Assembly (NCBI RefSeq): GCF_020889785.1
Contig: NZ_JACMYK010000069.1
Coordinates: 1-38,628, forward strand
DNA: 38,628 nucleotides
Source of the DNA: Bradyrhizobium acaciae
GTDB taxonomy: Bacteria; Pseudomonadota; Alphaproteobacteria; Rhizobiales; Xanthobacteraceae
Direction: 5' to 3'
Within the stretch, counting starts at the first letter, position 1, and every line of letters starts with the position of its first letter. The position numbers and the translations under genes are program-made. Shown here piece after piece: positions 10,494 to 18,403 of this stretch. The notes beneath the pieces were generated by a model. It searched no databases. It worked only from the letters and a program-made list of their open reading frames with translations, and was not told the origin of the DNA.

Positions 10494-11459
10494 TCAGTCT
10501 TTGGTCGACGAGGATCGAGTCCGGTTGAAGAGCAGATAGAGAGCGTGCGGGTTGGTTGTCAAGTAGCGCCAAAACAACCGACGTGGCTCGAGCCAAAGCC
10601 GCCAGGCCCATTCGAGGCCGACGACCTGCATCCATCTCGGGGCGCGCGGCCGCGATCCGGACAGGAAGTTGAACAATCCGCCCGACGTCTTGATGACGCC
10701 GACATTGCCAAGCAGCGGCATGAATTCGTCGACGAAGCTCTGCTCGTAGGGCACGCCGAGCGCGACCCAGAGAAAGTCCGGCGCCAGGGCATTGATCTCG
10801 TCGACCTTGGCCCGCAGCGCGTCGCCGCGCAGATAGCCGTGCGAATGACCGACGATCTTGAGTGCCGGATACGCCCGGCGGACATTGGCGATGGCCGCCT
10901 TGTTTTCGGCGTCATCGGCTCCGAACAGATAGAAGGTCAGCCCGAGTTTCTCCGCCTTGCAGGCAACGTCATGAAACAAATCTGTGGTCGCGACGCGCTC
11001 GGGCAGCGGCTTCGACGACCGCAGCCTGGACACCATGACCAGCGGTTGCCCGTCGGCATTGATCAGGTCGGCAGCGCGGAACAGCCGATCGGTCATCGGC
11101 TCGGTCGAGCAGCGCGACAGCACCTCGCCGTTGGCCGAGGTCAGATACAGCGGACGATTGACACGCCGGTTCGGATACACCGCCTCGACCATGAAGTCGG
11201 CGGTCTGCTCGCGATCGAGCACGGCGAGCCGCAGCCCGCCGATGGTTTCCCGCGGGACGCCGGCAGTCAGGGCCCTGCCAACAGGATTGATCCGACGCTC
11301 CCGCATGCCGTTCGGCAGGGACGGCCGGTTCGGCGAAGTGTCGCAAATTCGGACAGACGGAACAGCCATATCTGAATCGAGACGCTGGGTCCCCTCGCGA
11401 TCGACGCGCGCAGGCGAAATAGCATCGGAAATGCGGGCGTTTTGGCTATGACTCAACAT
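10494..11459 (-). CDS. WecG/TagA/CpsF family glycosyltransferase
   Basis: GT26-family enzymes add a sugar such as N-acetylmannosaminuronate or N-acetylmannosamine to an undecaprenyl-linked acceptor at the membrane. The 321-residue product has the family motifs in order: LYLTSANGE (104-112), NADGQP (134-139), PERVATTDL (153-161), GADD (180-183), the GVPYEQ motif (235-240) and the basic amphipathic C-terminus RAPRWMQVVGLEWAWRL (272-288), used for membrane attachment. The N-terminal 60 or so residues are outside the domain, so the true start may be an internal Met (31 or 52); no candidate has a strong ribosome site. It is the first gene of the leftward polysaccharide unit that continues with the ligase and GH5 genes. 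Confidence 0.88.
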   Translation of the reverse strand: MLSHSQNARISDAISPARVDREGTQRLDSDMAVPSVRICDTSPNRPSLPNGMRERRINPVGRALTAGVPRETIGGLRLAVLDREQTADFMVEAVYPNRRVNRPLYLTSANGEVLSRCSTEPMTDRLFRAADLINADGQPLVMVSRLRSSKPLPERVATTDLFHDVACKAEKLGLTFYLFGADDAENKAAIANVRRAYPALKIVGHSHGYLRGDALRAKVDEINALAPDFLWVALGVPYEQSFVDEFMPLLGNVGVIKTSGGLFNFLSGSRPRAPRWMQVVGLEWAWRLWLEPRRLFWRYLTTNPHALYLLFNRTRSSSTKD

Positions 11460-11562
11460 TTCAGCAAGGGCTCCAGTGCTTATGTGCCCTTAACTGCAAT
11501 ATCCGGTCCAGGCAACGCGTGTCTCGTCGCAGCCTCGATGAACCGAGACCGCAAAGAGATCA

Positions 11563-11570
11563 TTAACCAT
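11563..11570 (+). promoter_or_regulatory. Possible CtrA half-site TTAACCAT
   Basis: The octamer TTAACCAT is the half-site described for the alphaproteobacterial cell-cycle regulator CtrA. It lies in the divergent region about 100 bases upstream of the WecG-type start. The same octamer occurs in the second divergent polysaccharide promoter at 18290-18297. One 8-mer alone is weak evidence. Confidence 0.35.
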
Positions 11571-11674
11571 GTTTGTCGCACGGCACGACATCCTGCGCCG
11601 ACGGCAAGCAGCGGTCGTTTCAGGCGCGGGGCCGCCCGACCAGCAACAATATGCAAAGTTCGAGGCTCGACATT

Positions 11675-11689
11675 AATACAAATCGTATT
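11675..11689. promoter_or_regulatory. 15-bp palindrome AATAC-N5-GTATT
   Basis: AATAC and GTATT flank a 5-base centre, a two-fold symmetric site about 89 bases upstream of the acyltransferase ATG. It could be an operator for a dimeric regulator. I do not know a matching regulator. Confidence 0.3.
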
Positions 11690-11777
11690 CTACCGGTGCG
11701 CGCCGTCATCGGCCTTTGCTATAAGGATGACAGGCCGGCTTGATCGGCGTTTAGAACCCGTTTGTTTTTGGTTTCAC

Positions 11778-12908
11778 ATGAATAAGAACGATGACGCGTT
11801 CGATGTCAGCGTCGACGACGCATTCGACTTCTTATCGGAAGAATACGCGACATTGTTTGAGGGCTCGGACGCGACCGCCTTCCAACATCCGCTCTGGCTC
11901 GACAACATCTATCGCAAGCTCGCTCCAGCCGCTGCAGCGAAGCCATTGATTGTCGTCGTCCGTCACCGCACGAACAGCGCGCTTGCAGCCGTGTTTCCGA
12001 TGCTCCGCGTGCGGCGCGGACCGATGCGCGTGATTGAATTCGCCGATCTTCGCGTGTCCGATTATCTGTCGCCGGTCTGCAGCATCGCGACGTTCGCTCA
12101 CCTCCTTCAGGATCAGCGCGCTTGCACGACGCTCCGACAGCTACTGCGGCCGTTCGACCTGCTGCGGATACCCAAGCTGCTCGATGCCAGGATGCCGGTC
12201 GAGAATCTTCTCGGCGCGCCTCACCGCAGCCTGATGGATATGAATGCCTATGCGACGGTGCTGACCGCGCCGTTCGAGCAGTGGCAGATCAACGCGTTGG
12301 GAAAGTCCTATCAGAAGGAATTGGCAAAGAAATGGCGCCAGATCCACAAGAAAGGCACGCTCACCTTCTCATGCTGTGACAACGGCGCCTCGATCGGCGA
12401 AGCCATGGAGACGATGCGGAAGTTTCGCGGTCCGCGGTTTCACGAACAGGGTGACGGCGACCTGTTGCAGCGTCCGGAGTATTTCGATTTCTACTCAAGC
12501 GTGGCACTTCGCGGCCTCGGCTCCTTCACGCGGCTCTATGCCATGAAGATGGATGGCGAAGTCATCGCGGCTGCTCTCGGGCTGGTCCACCGTGACACCC
12601 TCCTCGTTGTCATGACGGCGTTCAACGTCGAGGGCTACAAGAGCCAGTCGATCGGCGCGCTGACATTCGAGAGCGTCGCCAAGGATTGCATCGAGCGCGG
12701 CTGCCGAGCGCTGGATTTCACCATCGGCGACGAGCCATACAAGATGCAGTTCGGGGGTCAGCCGACTCCGATGTCGGCCGTGACGCAGGCCGGCAGTGCA
12801 ACCGGCTCCCTTGCACTGTTTGCCCTGAAGCAGGCGCCCTGGATCAAGCAGGCTGCCAAGCGGCTGACGGATCTCAGGCCGATCCGCACCTCGACGGGCA
12901 CCCGCTGA
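11778..12908 (+). CDS. GNAT-fold acyltransferase, CelD/BcsL (FemAB-like) type
   Basis: This 376-residue cytoplasmic protein belongs to the CelD/BcsL-type GNAT acyltransferases found in bacterial polysaccharide clusters, where they are thought to acylate sugar intermediates. The N-terminal half (about 10-165) carries the first GNAT-like fold with QHPLWLDNIYRKLAP. The second half has the typical SYQKELAKKWRQIHKKG helix (177-193), then FHEQGDGDLL and a core ending in a FTIGDEPYKMQFG signature (CelD-type D-F-x-x-G-x-x-x-Y-K). I chose the ATG at 11778 because the conserved domain begins there; the upstream frame has no coding character. No strong ribosome site is visible. Acceptor and acyl donor are unknown. 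A hairpin terminator follows the gene. Confidence 0.82.
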   Translation: MNKNDDAFDVSVDDAFDFLSEEYATLFEGSDATAFQHPLWLDNIYRKLAPAAAAKPLIVVVRHRTNSALAAVFPMLRVRRGPMRVIEFADLRVSDYLSPVCSIATFAHLLQDQRACTTLRQLLRPFDLLRIPKLLDARMPVENLLGAPHRSLMDMNAYATVLTAPFEQWQINALGKSYQKELAKKWRQIHKKGTLTFSCCDNGASIGEAMETMRKFRGPRFHEQGDGDLLQRPEYFDFYSSVALRGLGSFTRLYAMKMDGEVIAAALGLVHRDTLLVVMTAFNVEGYKSQSIGALTFESVAKDCIERGCRALDFTIGDEPYKMQFGGQPTPMSAVTQAGSATGSLALFALKQAPWIKQAAKRLTDLRPIRTSTGTR

Positions 12909-12959
12909 GGCGCGGCGTTTCAGCAAATTCCTTGTGAATGATCTGTGCGTAGGCGCTGC

Positions 12960-12994
12960 GCGGTTGTCGGGAGGGACAACCGCCTCCGGCTTTT
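12960..12994 (+). terminator. Hairpin terminator after acyltransferase gene
   Basis: A perfect 9-bp stem (12960-12968 with 12975-12983, GCGGTTGTC and its complement) closes a 6-base loop, with a short T run at 12991-12994. It sits between two convergent genes and may act in both directions. Confidence 0.6.
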
Positions 12995-13033
12995 CCGGAT
13001 CATGCCTTGGAGTCGCCGAGAATCGGCTTTCGT

Positions 13034-14257
13034 TTAACGGAGCGCGCTGCGGACGCGCATGACCCATCCCGGATGAATCCGGTCCACCTGATGCGCGATC
13101 ACGCGGCGCAGGAAGTGCAGCTTGCGCTGCACGGTCCAGCGTACATCGGTGTTCGCGGTCAAGGCCTCCCGGTAACGCGCCAGCTCCAGCGAGTGGCGGT
13201 CGGCGGCGAGCTTGTCCTGATCGGAATAGAACTGCGCGATCTTCTCCGCGCCCATGCCGTCGGTCTCGAGCCAGCGCGGCACATATTCGGTGCAGAGACG
13301 CTCGACATCCACCAGCAGACGGCTCACGCCAGTGCCGGCGGCCGGACAATTGGTCTGAAACGCATCGCCGATCAGCACGACGCCCGGCTGCAGATGGCCT
13401 TCGGTCACGGACAAATCCATGACCCAGTTCTGCACCTGGTCGACGATCTCGAAATCGCCGAGATAGGGCTGCAGACCCGGCATCAGGCAAAGCAACGTCC
13501 GCCTGGTATCGCGGCGCAGCTCGCGCATGATCGGATCGGTCGGATCCCGGAACATGAACAGGTTCGCCCGCATGCCGCCCGACATCGGAAACAGGCTGAG
13601 ATAGTCGACGCCGTCAGCCGCCTCCTTACCGTAGCAGGTCAGCGCATCGAATCCGAACGGCGCGTTATCCGGCCGCGCGATCGTGAAGCCGAACGTCACC
13701 GAGTGGCGAGCGGCTATCACCCGCCGGCGCATTCCGAGATTATAGCCGAGCGCACTCGCCATGCCCGTCGCCAGAATGACGAGCCGTGCGGCGACGCGCT
13801 TTCCGGAGGCCAGCGTCAGCTGCTGACGATTCTCGCTGCAGTCGACATTGGTCACCTGGTCGAGCAGGAAGGTCGATGTTTCCGGCGTCAGGCCGCGGGC
13901 CATGTTGACGAGGTCGGCATAGGAGACCCCATAGGACCGGCCGACACCGATATCGACCAGTCTGCCGCCGCGGATGTTGAGCACCCGGTCGTAGGCCGAC
14001 GCGACGGCCTCGACGTCGTCGATGAAGCCTAGGCGGCGGAAGATATCGATCTGCCGTCCCGCGACCTTTTCGACGCGGAATTCATCCGGTGGGATCGACC
14101 GCTTGTCGATCAGGACGACCCGGTACCCGGCTCGGGAGAGAACAGCTCGCGCAAGCGAGCCGGCCAAGCCGGCGCCGACAATGGCGACATCAGCTTCGAT
14201 CGTTTCAGCCTCGCAACTTGCGATCGGCTGGGTGGTGCTTTCCTCGGCAATCATCAT
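13034..14257 (-). CDS. FAD-dependent oxidoreductase of the polysaccharide cluster
   Basis: The 407-residue protein has the layout of PHBH/UbiH-like group A flavoproteins and geranylgeranyl-reductase relatives. An N-terminal Rossmann dinucleotide motif GAGLAGS (28-34) is followed by an acidic residue at the end of strand 2 (VVLIDKR, Asp51). A middle substrate domain follows, then the GDAFQTNCPAAGTG segment (297-310) that binds the FAD ribityl chain. It has no signal peptide or membrane segment. The ATG at 14257 is preceded by GGAG at normal spacing. Substrate is unknown. Lying alone between the acyltransferase and flippase genes, it may modify a sugar, a lipid carrier or a decorating group of the polymer, but it could equally be an unrelated hydroxylase or reductase. 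Confidence 0.8.
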   Translation of the reverse strand: MMIAEESTTQPIASCEAETIEADVAIVGAGLAGSLARAVLSRAGYRVVLIDKRSIPPDEFRVEKVAGRQIDIFRRLGFIDDVEAVASAYDRVLNIRGGRLVDIGVGRSYGVSYADLVNMARGLTPETSTFLLDQVTNVDCSENRQQLTLASGKRVAARLVILATGMASALGYNLGMRRRVIAARHSVTFGFTIARPDNAPFGFDALTCYGKEAADGVDYLSLFPMSGGMRANLFMFRDPTDPIMRELRRDTRRTLLCLMPGLQPYLGDFEIVDQVQNWVMDLSVTEGHLQPGVVLIGDAFQTNCPAAGTGVSRLLVDVERLCTEYVPRWLETDGMGAEKIAQFYSDQDKLAADRHSLELARYREALTANTDVRWTVQRKLHFLRRVIAHQVDRIHPGWVMRVRSALR

Positions 14258-14752
14258 GTCCGCTCCGACGGCTAATGGTCGCAGAACTGCAATTTCCTTG
14301 CCTGCCTTGCTGCCGAGCGGGCCGAAACGCGAGGCGTTTCGGCGTTGAGGTTAATGGCGGCCTGTCGACCGCGGTGAGCAAGCTCTCGGCACATGGCTTG
14401 CACCAAGAACGGCCATGAAACCGATCGTTTGGAGCCTCCGCAGCAGAATGGCGGGGCAATTGCCGGGCCGTGGAGCTTCAGAAATGCCTTCGACGCGCAA
14501 ACGAGGCTTCGACCGGCGCGATGCATGCCGTTGGCCGGAGCGCCGGAGAGACATCCAATCTGCGCCGTTTGGAGACAGCGCGGACGGCAGCGTTCCAGAA
14601 TGGGGCAGCCGCGCGACATATTGGCCAGCTCTGCAATCACGCGGAACCAGAAAGCCAGTCGGAAGGAACGGAATCTTAGCAAGAGAACATTAACACTCCT
14701 GACCTCACCGATTGCTAAGTCAACAGCCTGACTGGATATTGAGACGCCTCTG
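14258..14752. other. Intergenic region between oxidoreductase and flippase genes
   Basis: About 495 bases lie between two divergent genes. Short open frames here on both strands lack ribosome sites and recognisable products. The right 80 bases hold an inverted repeat, CTTAGCAA with TTGCTAAG (listed separately), and a lower-GC stretch that probably contains the flippase promoter. Confidence 0.45.
14675..14719. repeat. Inverted repeat CTTAGCAA / TTGCTAAG upstream of flippase gene
   Basis: An 8-base arm at 14675-14682 is the exact reverse complement of 14712-14719. Part of the right arm, GATTGCTAA (14710-14718), recurs just before the GT4 start codon at 18395-18403, with a near copy GATTGCTGA at 18378-18386. 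It may be a shared regulatory motif of the cluster. Confidence 0.4.
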
Positions 14753-16099
14753 GTGATTGCTTCTGTTCTTCAAATGCTACGGCGCGATGTCACGCGCGGC
14801 GTTGCCGGGACCATCCTGCTCAAGGTCGGCAGCGGCGGGCTCGCGTTCGCGTTGTTCTCGCTCGCCGCGCGGGCCATGACGCCCGACGCGTTTGGAGATT
14901 TTGCGACCTTGCTTTCCATCGCCCAGATCGCCTCGGTCGTGGGCCTGGCCGGCCAGGAGCTTCTGCTGGTTCGCTTCCTCAATGAGTACGAGGTGCGCGG
15001 CCAGGCGGAGCTCACCAAGGGCGTGCTGCTGTCGAGCCTGAAGAACTCCGCGATCGGGATGCTGATTTCGATCGCCGCGATCGCGGCGGTCGCAAGCATT
15101 CGCGGCGAGTGGTGGCTCTTGATCCTCTCGGTCTCGGCGTTCACCGCCGTCAATGCCGGCCTGATGCTCGGCAGCCAGATCGCACGATCCCTCGTCAGCA
15201 TCCTGATGGGCGAAGGCAATCGCGAGTTCTTCTGGCGGGTTGCCGTTGTCCTGGTTCTGATCGCCGTTCTGTTCGGTCACCGGCAGCTCACTCCTGCCGA
15301 ACTGTTCACTGCGATGAGCGTTGCGATGGCCCTCGGGCTGGTGGTGCAGATCGTGTCGATCATGCGTGTGCTGCCGAACCAGCGTTCGGTCACGGCGCGC
15401 TTCGAGACCTCGCGCTGGAACCGGAGCGCGTTCCGCTTCTGGCTCGCATCCATTCTTGAAGCGGCCAATCAGTATTTCGACGTCATCCTGGTCTACTGGA
15501 TGCTGGATCCGGCCACCGCGGGCGTCTATTTCGCCGCCTCACGTCTGGCCAACATCTTCGCCATGCTCTCGGCAGCGCTCTACACGTTCGGAGCCCGCCG
15601 GCTTCCCTCGCTGTATTTCAGCAAGAATCACCGCGAGCTCGAACATACGCTGAAGCTGATGGCCGAGGTGACCGCGCTCTGTGTGCTGAGCGGGCTCGTG
15701 ATCGTCTGGGTGGGTGCTCCCCACCTGCTCGGCCTGTTCGGGCCGCACTTCGCCGCGCAGCAATGGGTGCTGATCGTGCTCGCAATCGGAACGGCCTTCC
15801 AGGCGGCGGGCGGACCTTCGGCCGCCGTGCTGCAGCTGACGGGACATGAGCGCGACTATGTTCCGGTCGTCGCCGCCAACGTGGCATTGCGACTGGTCGG
15901 ATTTGTCGTGCTGATCCCCTGGCTCGGCGTGCTCGGCGCGGCGATCTCGGCGACGGCCTCCCTGGTGATCGCCACCATCGCGCTCAATGTGCTGTGCCGC
16001 CGGCGCACCGGCGTCGACCCATCAATTATGGTGCTTTCGCATCTCTCGTCGTGGAAGCGCAACACCTACGCGGTCCGCGTTGCCGACAGCAACGACTAG
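14753..16099 (+). CDS. Wzx-type polysaccharide flippase (MOP superfamily)
   Basis: This 448-residue polytopic protein has about twelve to fourteen hydrophobic segments throughout and only short loops, as expected of oligosaccharide flippases (Polysacc_synt family), which turn lipid-linked repeat units from the cytoplasmic to the periplasmic face of the inner membrane. Typical features are the amphipathic beginning RDVTRGVAGTILLKVGSGGL, the second segment with LAARAMTPDAFGDFATL, and a basic end. The start may be GTG at 14753 or ATG at 14774; neither has a clear ribosome site. It converges with the Wzz/GumC-type gene, leaving only 17 bases between the stops. With the polymerase-like and chain-length proteins it makes a Wzx/Wzy-type export set. 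Confidence 0.9.
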   Translation: MIASVLQMLRRDVTRGVAGTILLKVGSGGLAFALFSLAARAMTPDAFGDFATLLSIAQIASVVGLAGQELLLVRFLNEYEVRGQAELTKGVLLSSLKNSAIGMLISIAAIAAVASIRGEWWLLILSVSAFTAVNAGLMLGSQIARSLVSILMGEGNREFFWRVAVVLVLIAVLFGHRQLTPAELFTAMSVAMALGLVVQIVSIMRVLPNQRSVTARFETSRWNRSAFRFWLASILEAANQYFDVILVYWMLDPATAGVYFAASRLANIFAMLSAALYTFGARRLPSLYFSKNHRELEHTLKLMAEVTALCVLSGLVIVWVGAPHLLGLFGPHFAAQQWVLIVLAIGTAFQAAGGPSAAVLQLTGHERDYVPVVAANVALRLVGFVVLIPWLGVLGAAISATASLVIATIALNVLCRRRTGVDPSIMVLSHLSSWKRNTYAVRVADSND

Positions 16100-16116
16100 A
16101 CCGAGTTGGATGGCCG

Positions 16117-18261
16117 TCAGCTCGCCAATCCCAGAGCCTTGCCCTGAGCACTGCCCACGGCGGCATCGACCGCCACGCGGTTGACGACCAGCGCGGTCGG
16201 GACCGAGCCGAAGCCGGACAGATCGGCCCGCGCCTTGGTGATCGCAGTCGCATTGGCCGCGCCCTCGCGAACCACCAGGATCACCAGATCGGCATGGGCG
16301 GCCAGCGCCACCGCGGCCGGCTGCAGGGCAAGCGACGATGCGTCGACGATGATCAGGCCGAAATCGGCGCGGATATCGTCCGGCGGATAGGGCGGCGCCT
16401 TGCTGCTGGCACCCAGCAGCTCCACGACCGACGCCAGATCAGCCTTGATGATCCCCGAGCCTTGCGGCGGCGCAGCCTCGGTGCGCCTGGTATCCATCTC
16501 GATCAGGACGCTGAGCATGCCGTTCTTCACGGCGGACCGGTTGAGCGACCGCGCAACGGTGCTGCCGCCCACGCCGGCCTCGACCGACAGCAGCAGCGCC
16601 ACCTTGCCGTGGTCCCCTGGAAGCTGTTCGATGTTCTCTATCAGCAACTGAAGATGCGGGCTGAGATCGGGCTCGGCCGCCGTTGAAATCGGGGTCTGCC
16701 AGACGCTCCTGACGGCATCCGGCGACACCATGTCGGGAATGCGCGCCAGCACAGGCAATCCCGGCGGCAGCGCGGGTTGCAGCGGAGATTGCGGCACGGG
16801 CTGCAGTGCGGGCGCCTCGGCACGACGCAGTGGCGGAACGGTCTTGATCGGGAGCTGCGGCAGATTGAGACCGGGAACGGCGACGATCGCCGTCGACGTC
16901 AGCAGCGAGACGATCGCGAGGGCGGCGAGCAAAAGCGGAAGCGGCGGGAGCGTCGAACGCACCGGCGGCGTCGCAGGCGATGCGACCTTGGTCTGCGAGG
17001 CCTGCAGCAGCCGCTGCTCGTCGGTGGTCTTGTAGCGCGACAGGAACTGCTCGTAGATATTCTTGTTGGCGTCGGCATCGCGCTGCAATTCCTGCAGCTT
17101 CACGAGCGCCTGACCGTCGACCAGGATCTGCTGTTCGGCCGCTTTCAGCTGATCTTCGACGGCCTTCTGCTGGTCGCGCTGCGCCTCGTATTCCGACTTA
17201 GCGGTGTCGATGTTCTTCTTGCGCTCGATCTCGATCTGCCGGTTAAGGTCGCTGAGCTGGCTGAGCGCCATCACGAGGTCGGGATGACGATCGCCGAGCA
17301 CCCCGCGCTTCTGCGCAATCTGGTCGTTGAGCGTGGAGCGCTGGGCGCGCAGAGCGCTCAGCAGGTCCTGCTTGACGGGCCCGTCGACATTTGCCTTCAG
17401 GTCGCGTTGCAACTGCTCGTAGCGCGCCTTGGCTTCTTCGGTACGGGCGCGCGCCGCGGAAACCTGCTGCGTCAGGTCGGTGACGCGCAATTGCTGCGTG
17501 GTCGATTCCTTGCCGGCGTTGACGATCCGGTGTTCGAGCTTGAACTTGGCGACGGCATCTTCCGAAGACCGCAACCGGTCGTTCAGCGTCTTGAGCCGGC
17601 CCTTCAGCCAGTCGGCAGCCTCGTCGGTCGCCACGGTGCGGGTCCCGCGCTGGCTGGCAACGAACGCCTCCGCCACCGCATTGGCGTAATACGCCGCGCG
17701 CTGCGGATCGTTGGACGTGAACTTGATGGCGATAACGTAGGTCAATCCGCGCCGGGAAATGTCGAGCCGGCTGCGAAACCGGTCGAGCAGGCGCGTGGGA
17801 TCGGTCCTGCCGCCGGAGATATCGTCATCCTGGGCGATCTTGAGCTGCTCGATCAGCGGCCCGAGGAATCCATCGGATTTGGCGATCTCAACGGCGCTCT
17901 GCAGCGCTGCGGCATCCTGGCCGATCCCCGGCAGGACGTCCTGATCGGTGGTGACGCGCTGCTCGCGCGGGTCGACGACGACGAGCGCGGTCGCGGCGTA
18001 ACGCGCCGGGATCAACATCAGCAAGATGATACCGACCGCGAAGATAACCGCGGCGAGCATCAGGATGCGTTGACCTTTCTCGCGGAAAAAGGCCAGCACA
18101 CCGGGGAGGCTTAGCACGCCCTTGGTCGTTTCAGCGGAGGATTGGCCGGTCGGCACGCTGGAAGCTTCCCACGACGCTGCGGGTCCCGTGGCTTCGGAAC
18201 GTCTCGGGCCGACGCGGCTACCGAACTTCATGGGTTTTGACTCGAATTCAACTGACAGCAC
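16117..18261 (-). CDS. Wzz/GumC-type chain-length protein with degenerate tyrosine-kinase domain
   Basis: The 714-residue product has the polysaccharide co-polymerase layout. It starts with a cytoplasmic N-terminus and TM1 (about 65-85). A Wzz domain and a long periplasmic coiled coil (about 215-410) follow, then a Pro-flanked TM2 (about 441-463). Last come a Pro-rich linker and a CpsD/BY-kinase-like domain (about 535-714). In that domain the Walker A stretch reads EAGVGGST (561-568), with Gly566 where the catalytic Lys should be. The A' motif (LIEMD, 586-590) and Walker B-like LIIVD (636-640) remain, and there is no C-terminal Tyr cluster. It probably sets chain length and supports export without kinase activity. 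The start is GTG at 18261 or, perhaps better, ATG at 18231. It is divergent from the GT4 gene. Confidence 0.9.
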   Translation of the reverse strand: MLSVEFESKPMKFGSRVGPRRSEATGPAASWEASSVPTGQSSAETTKGVLSLPGVLAFFREKGQRILMLAAVIFAVGIILLMLIPARYAATALVVVDPREQRVTTDQDVLPGIGQDAAALQSAVEIAKSDGFLGPLIEQLKIAQDDDISGGRTDPTRLLDRFRSRLDISRRGLTYVIAIKFTSNDPQRAAYYANAVAEAFVASQRGTRTVATDEAADWLKGRLKTLNDRLRSSEDAVAKFKLEHRIVNAGKESTTQQLRVTDLTQQVSAARARTEEAKARYEQLQRDLKANVDGPVKQDLLSALRAQRSTLNDQIAQKRGVLGDRHPDLVMALSQLSDLNRQIEIERKKNIDTAKSEYEAQRDQQKAVEDQLKAAEQQILVDGQALVKLQELQRDADANKNIYEQFLSRYKTTDEQRLLQASQTKVASPATPPVRSTLPPLPLLLAALAIVSLLTSTAIVAVPGLNLPQLPIKTVPPLRRAEAPALQPVPQSPLQPALPPGLPVLARIPDMVSPDAVRSVWQTPISTAAEPDLSPHLQLLIENIEQLPGDHGKVALLLSVEAGVGGSTVARSLNRSAVKNGMLSVLIEMDTRRTEAAPPQGSGIIKADLASVVELLGASSKAPPYPPDDIRADFGLIIVDASSLALQPAAVALAAHADLVILVVREGAANATAITKARADLSGFGSVPTALVVNRVAVDAAVGSAQGKALGLAS

Positions 18262-18289
18262 CGCTCAGTGCCGCCCAACGTAAATATCT

Positions 18290-18341
18290 ATGGTTAATCG
18301 CCGGTTACCCCCTCTCTGCGCTGCCGTAACCAATTGGTTAA
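18290..18341. promoter_or_regulatory. Cluster of TTAACC motifs, possible CtrA region
   Basis: On the minus strand TTAACCAT lies at 18297-18290. On the plus strand TTAA-N7-TTAC spans 18294-18308, close to the CtrA consensus TTAA-N7-TTAAC. A perfect 14-bp palindrome TAACCAATTGGTTA spans 18327-18340. All lie in the 142-base divergent promoter between the Wzz/GumC and GT4 genes. CtrA control is inferred from motif similarity only. Confidence 0.4.
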
Positions 18342-18403
18342 CGAGCCCGCTGTACTATCTGTGAGATAATGGCTCTCGATTGCTGACAATGTCTGATTGC
18401 TAA

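Larger units (their letters stand above)
11460..11777. other. Divergent promoter region of polysaccharide genes
   Basis: This 318-base stretch separates the leftward WecG-type gene from the rightward acyltransferase gene. It is locally richer in A+T than the coding sequence and carries a TTAACCAT motif and a 15-base palindrome (listed separately). A rightward open frame crosses it, but the encoded residues look non-coding and have no homology I recognise. Confidence 0.5.

Noticed and set aside
11751..11758. TTTAGAAC near the acyltransferase start as a further HxlR operator
   Set aside because: Only one half of the palindrome is present and the flanks do not match the two copies near 33.8-33.9 kb.
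11442..11777. N-terminal extension of the acyltransferase gene
   Set aside because: The extra 112 residues have no coding character and cross a promoter-like AT-rich stretch.
14272..14682. 136-codon minus-strand frame between the oxidoreductase and flippase genes
   Set aside because: Arg/Cys-rich composition, no ribosome site and no family resemblance.
16777..18114. Plus-strand frame opposite the Wzz/GumC gene
   Set aside because: It is an Arg/Gln-rich shadow of the coiled-coil coding sequence.
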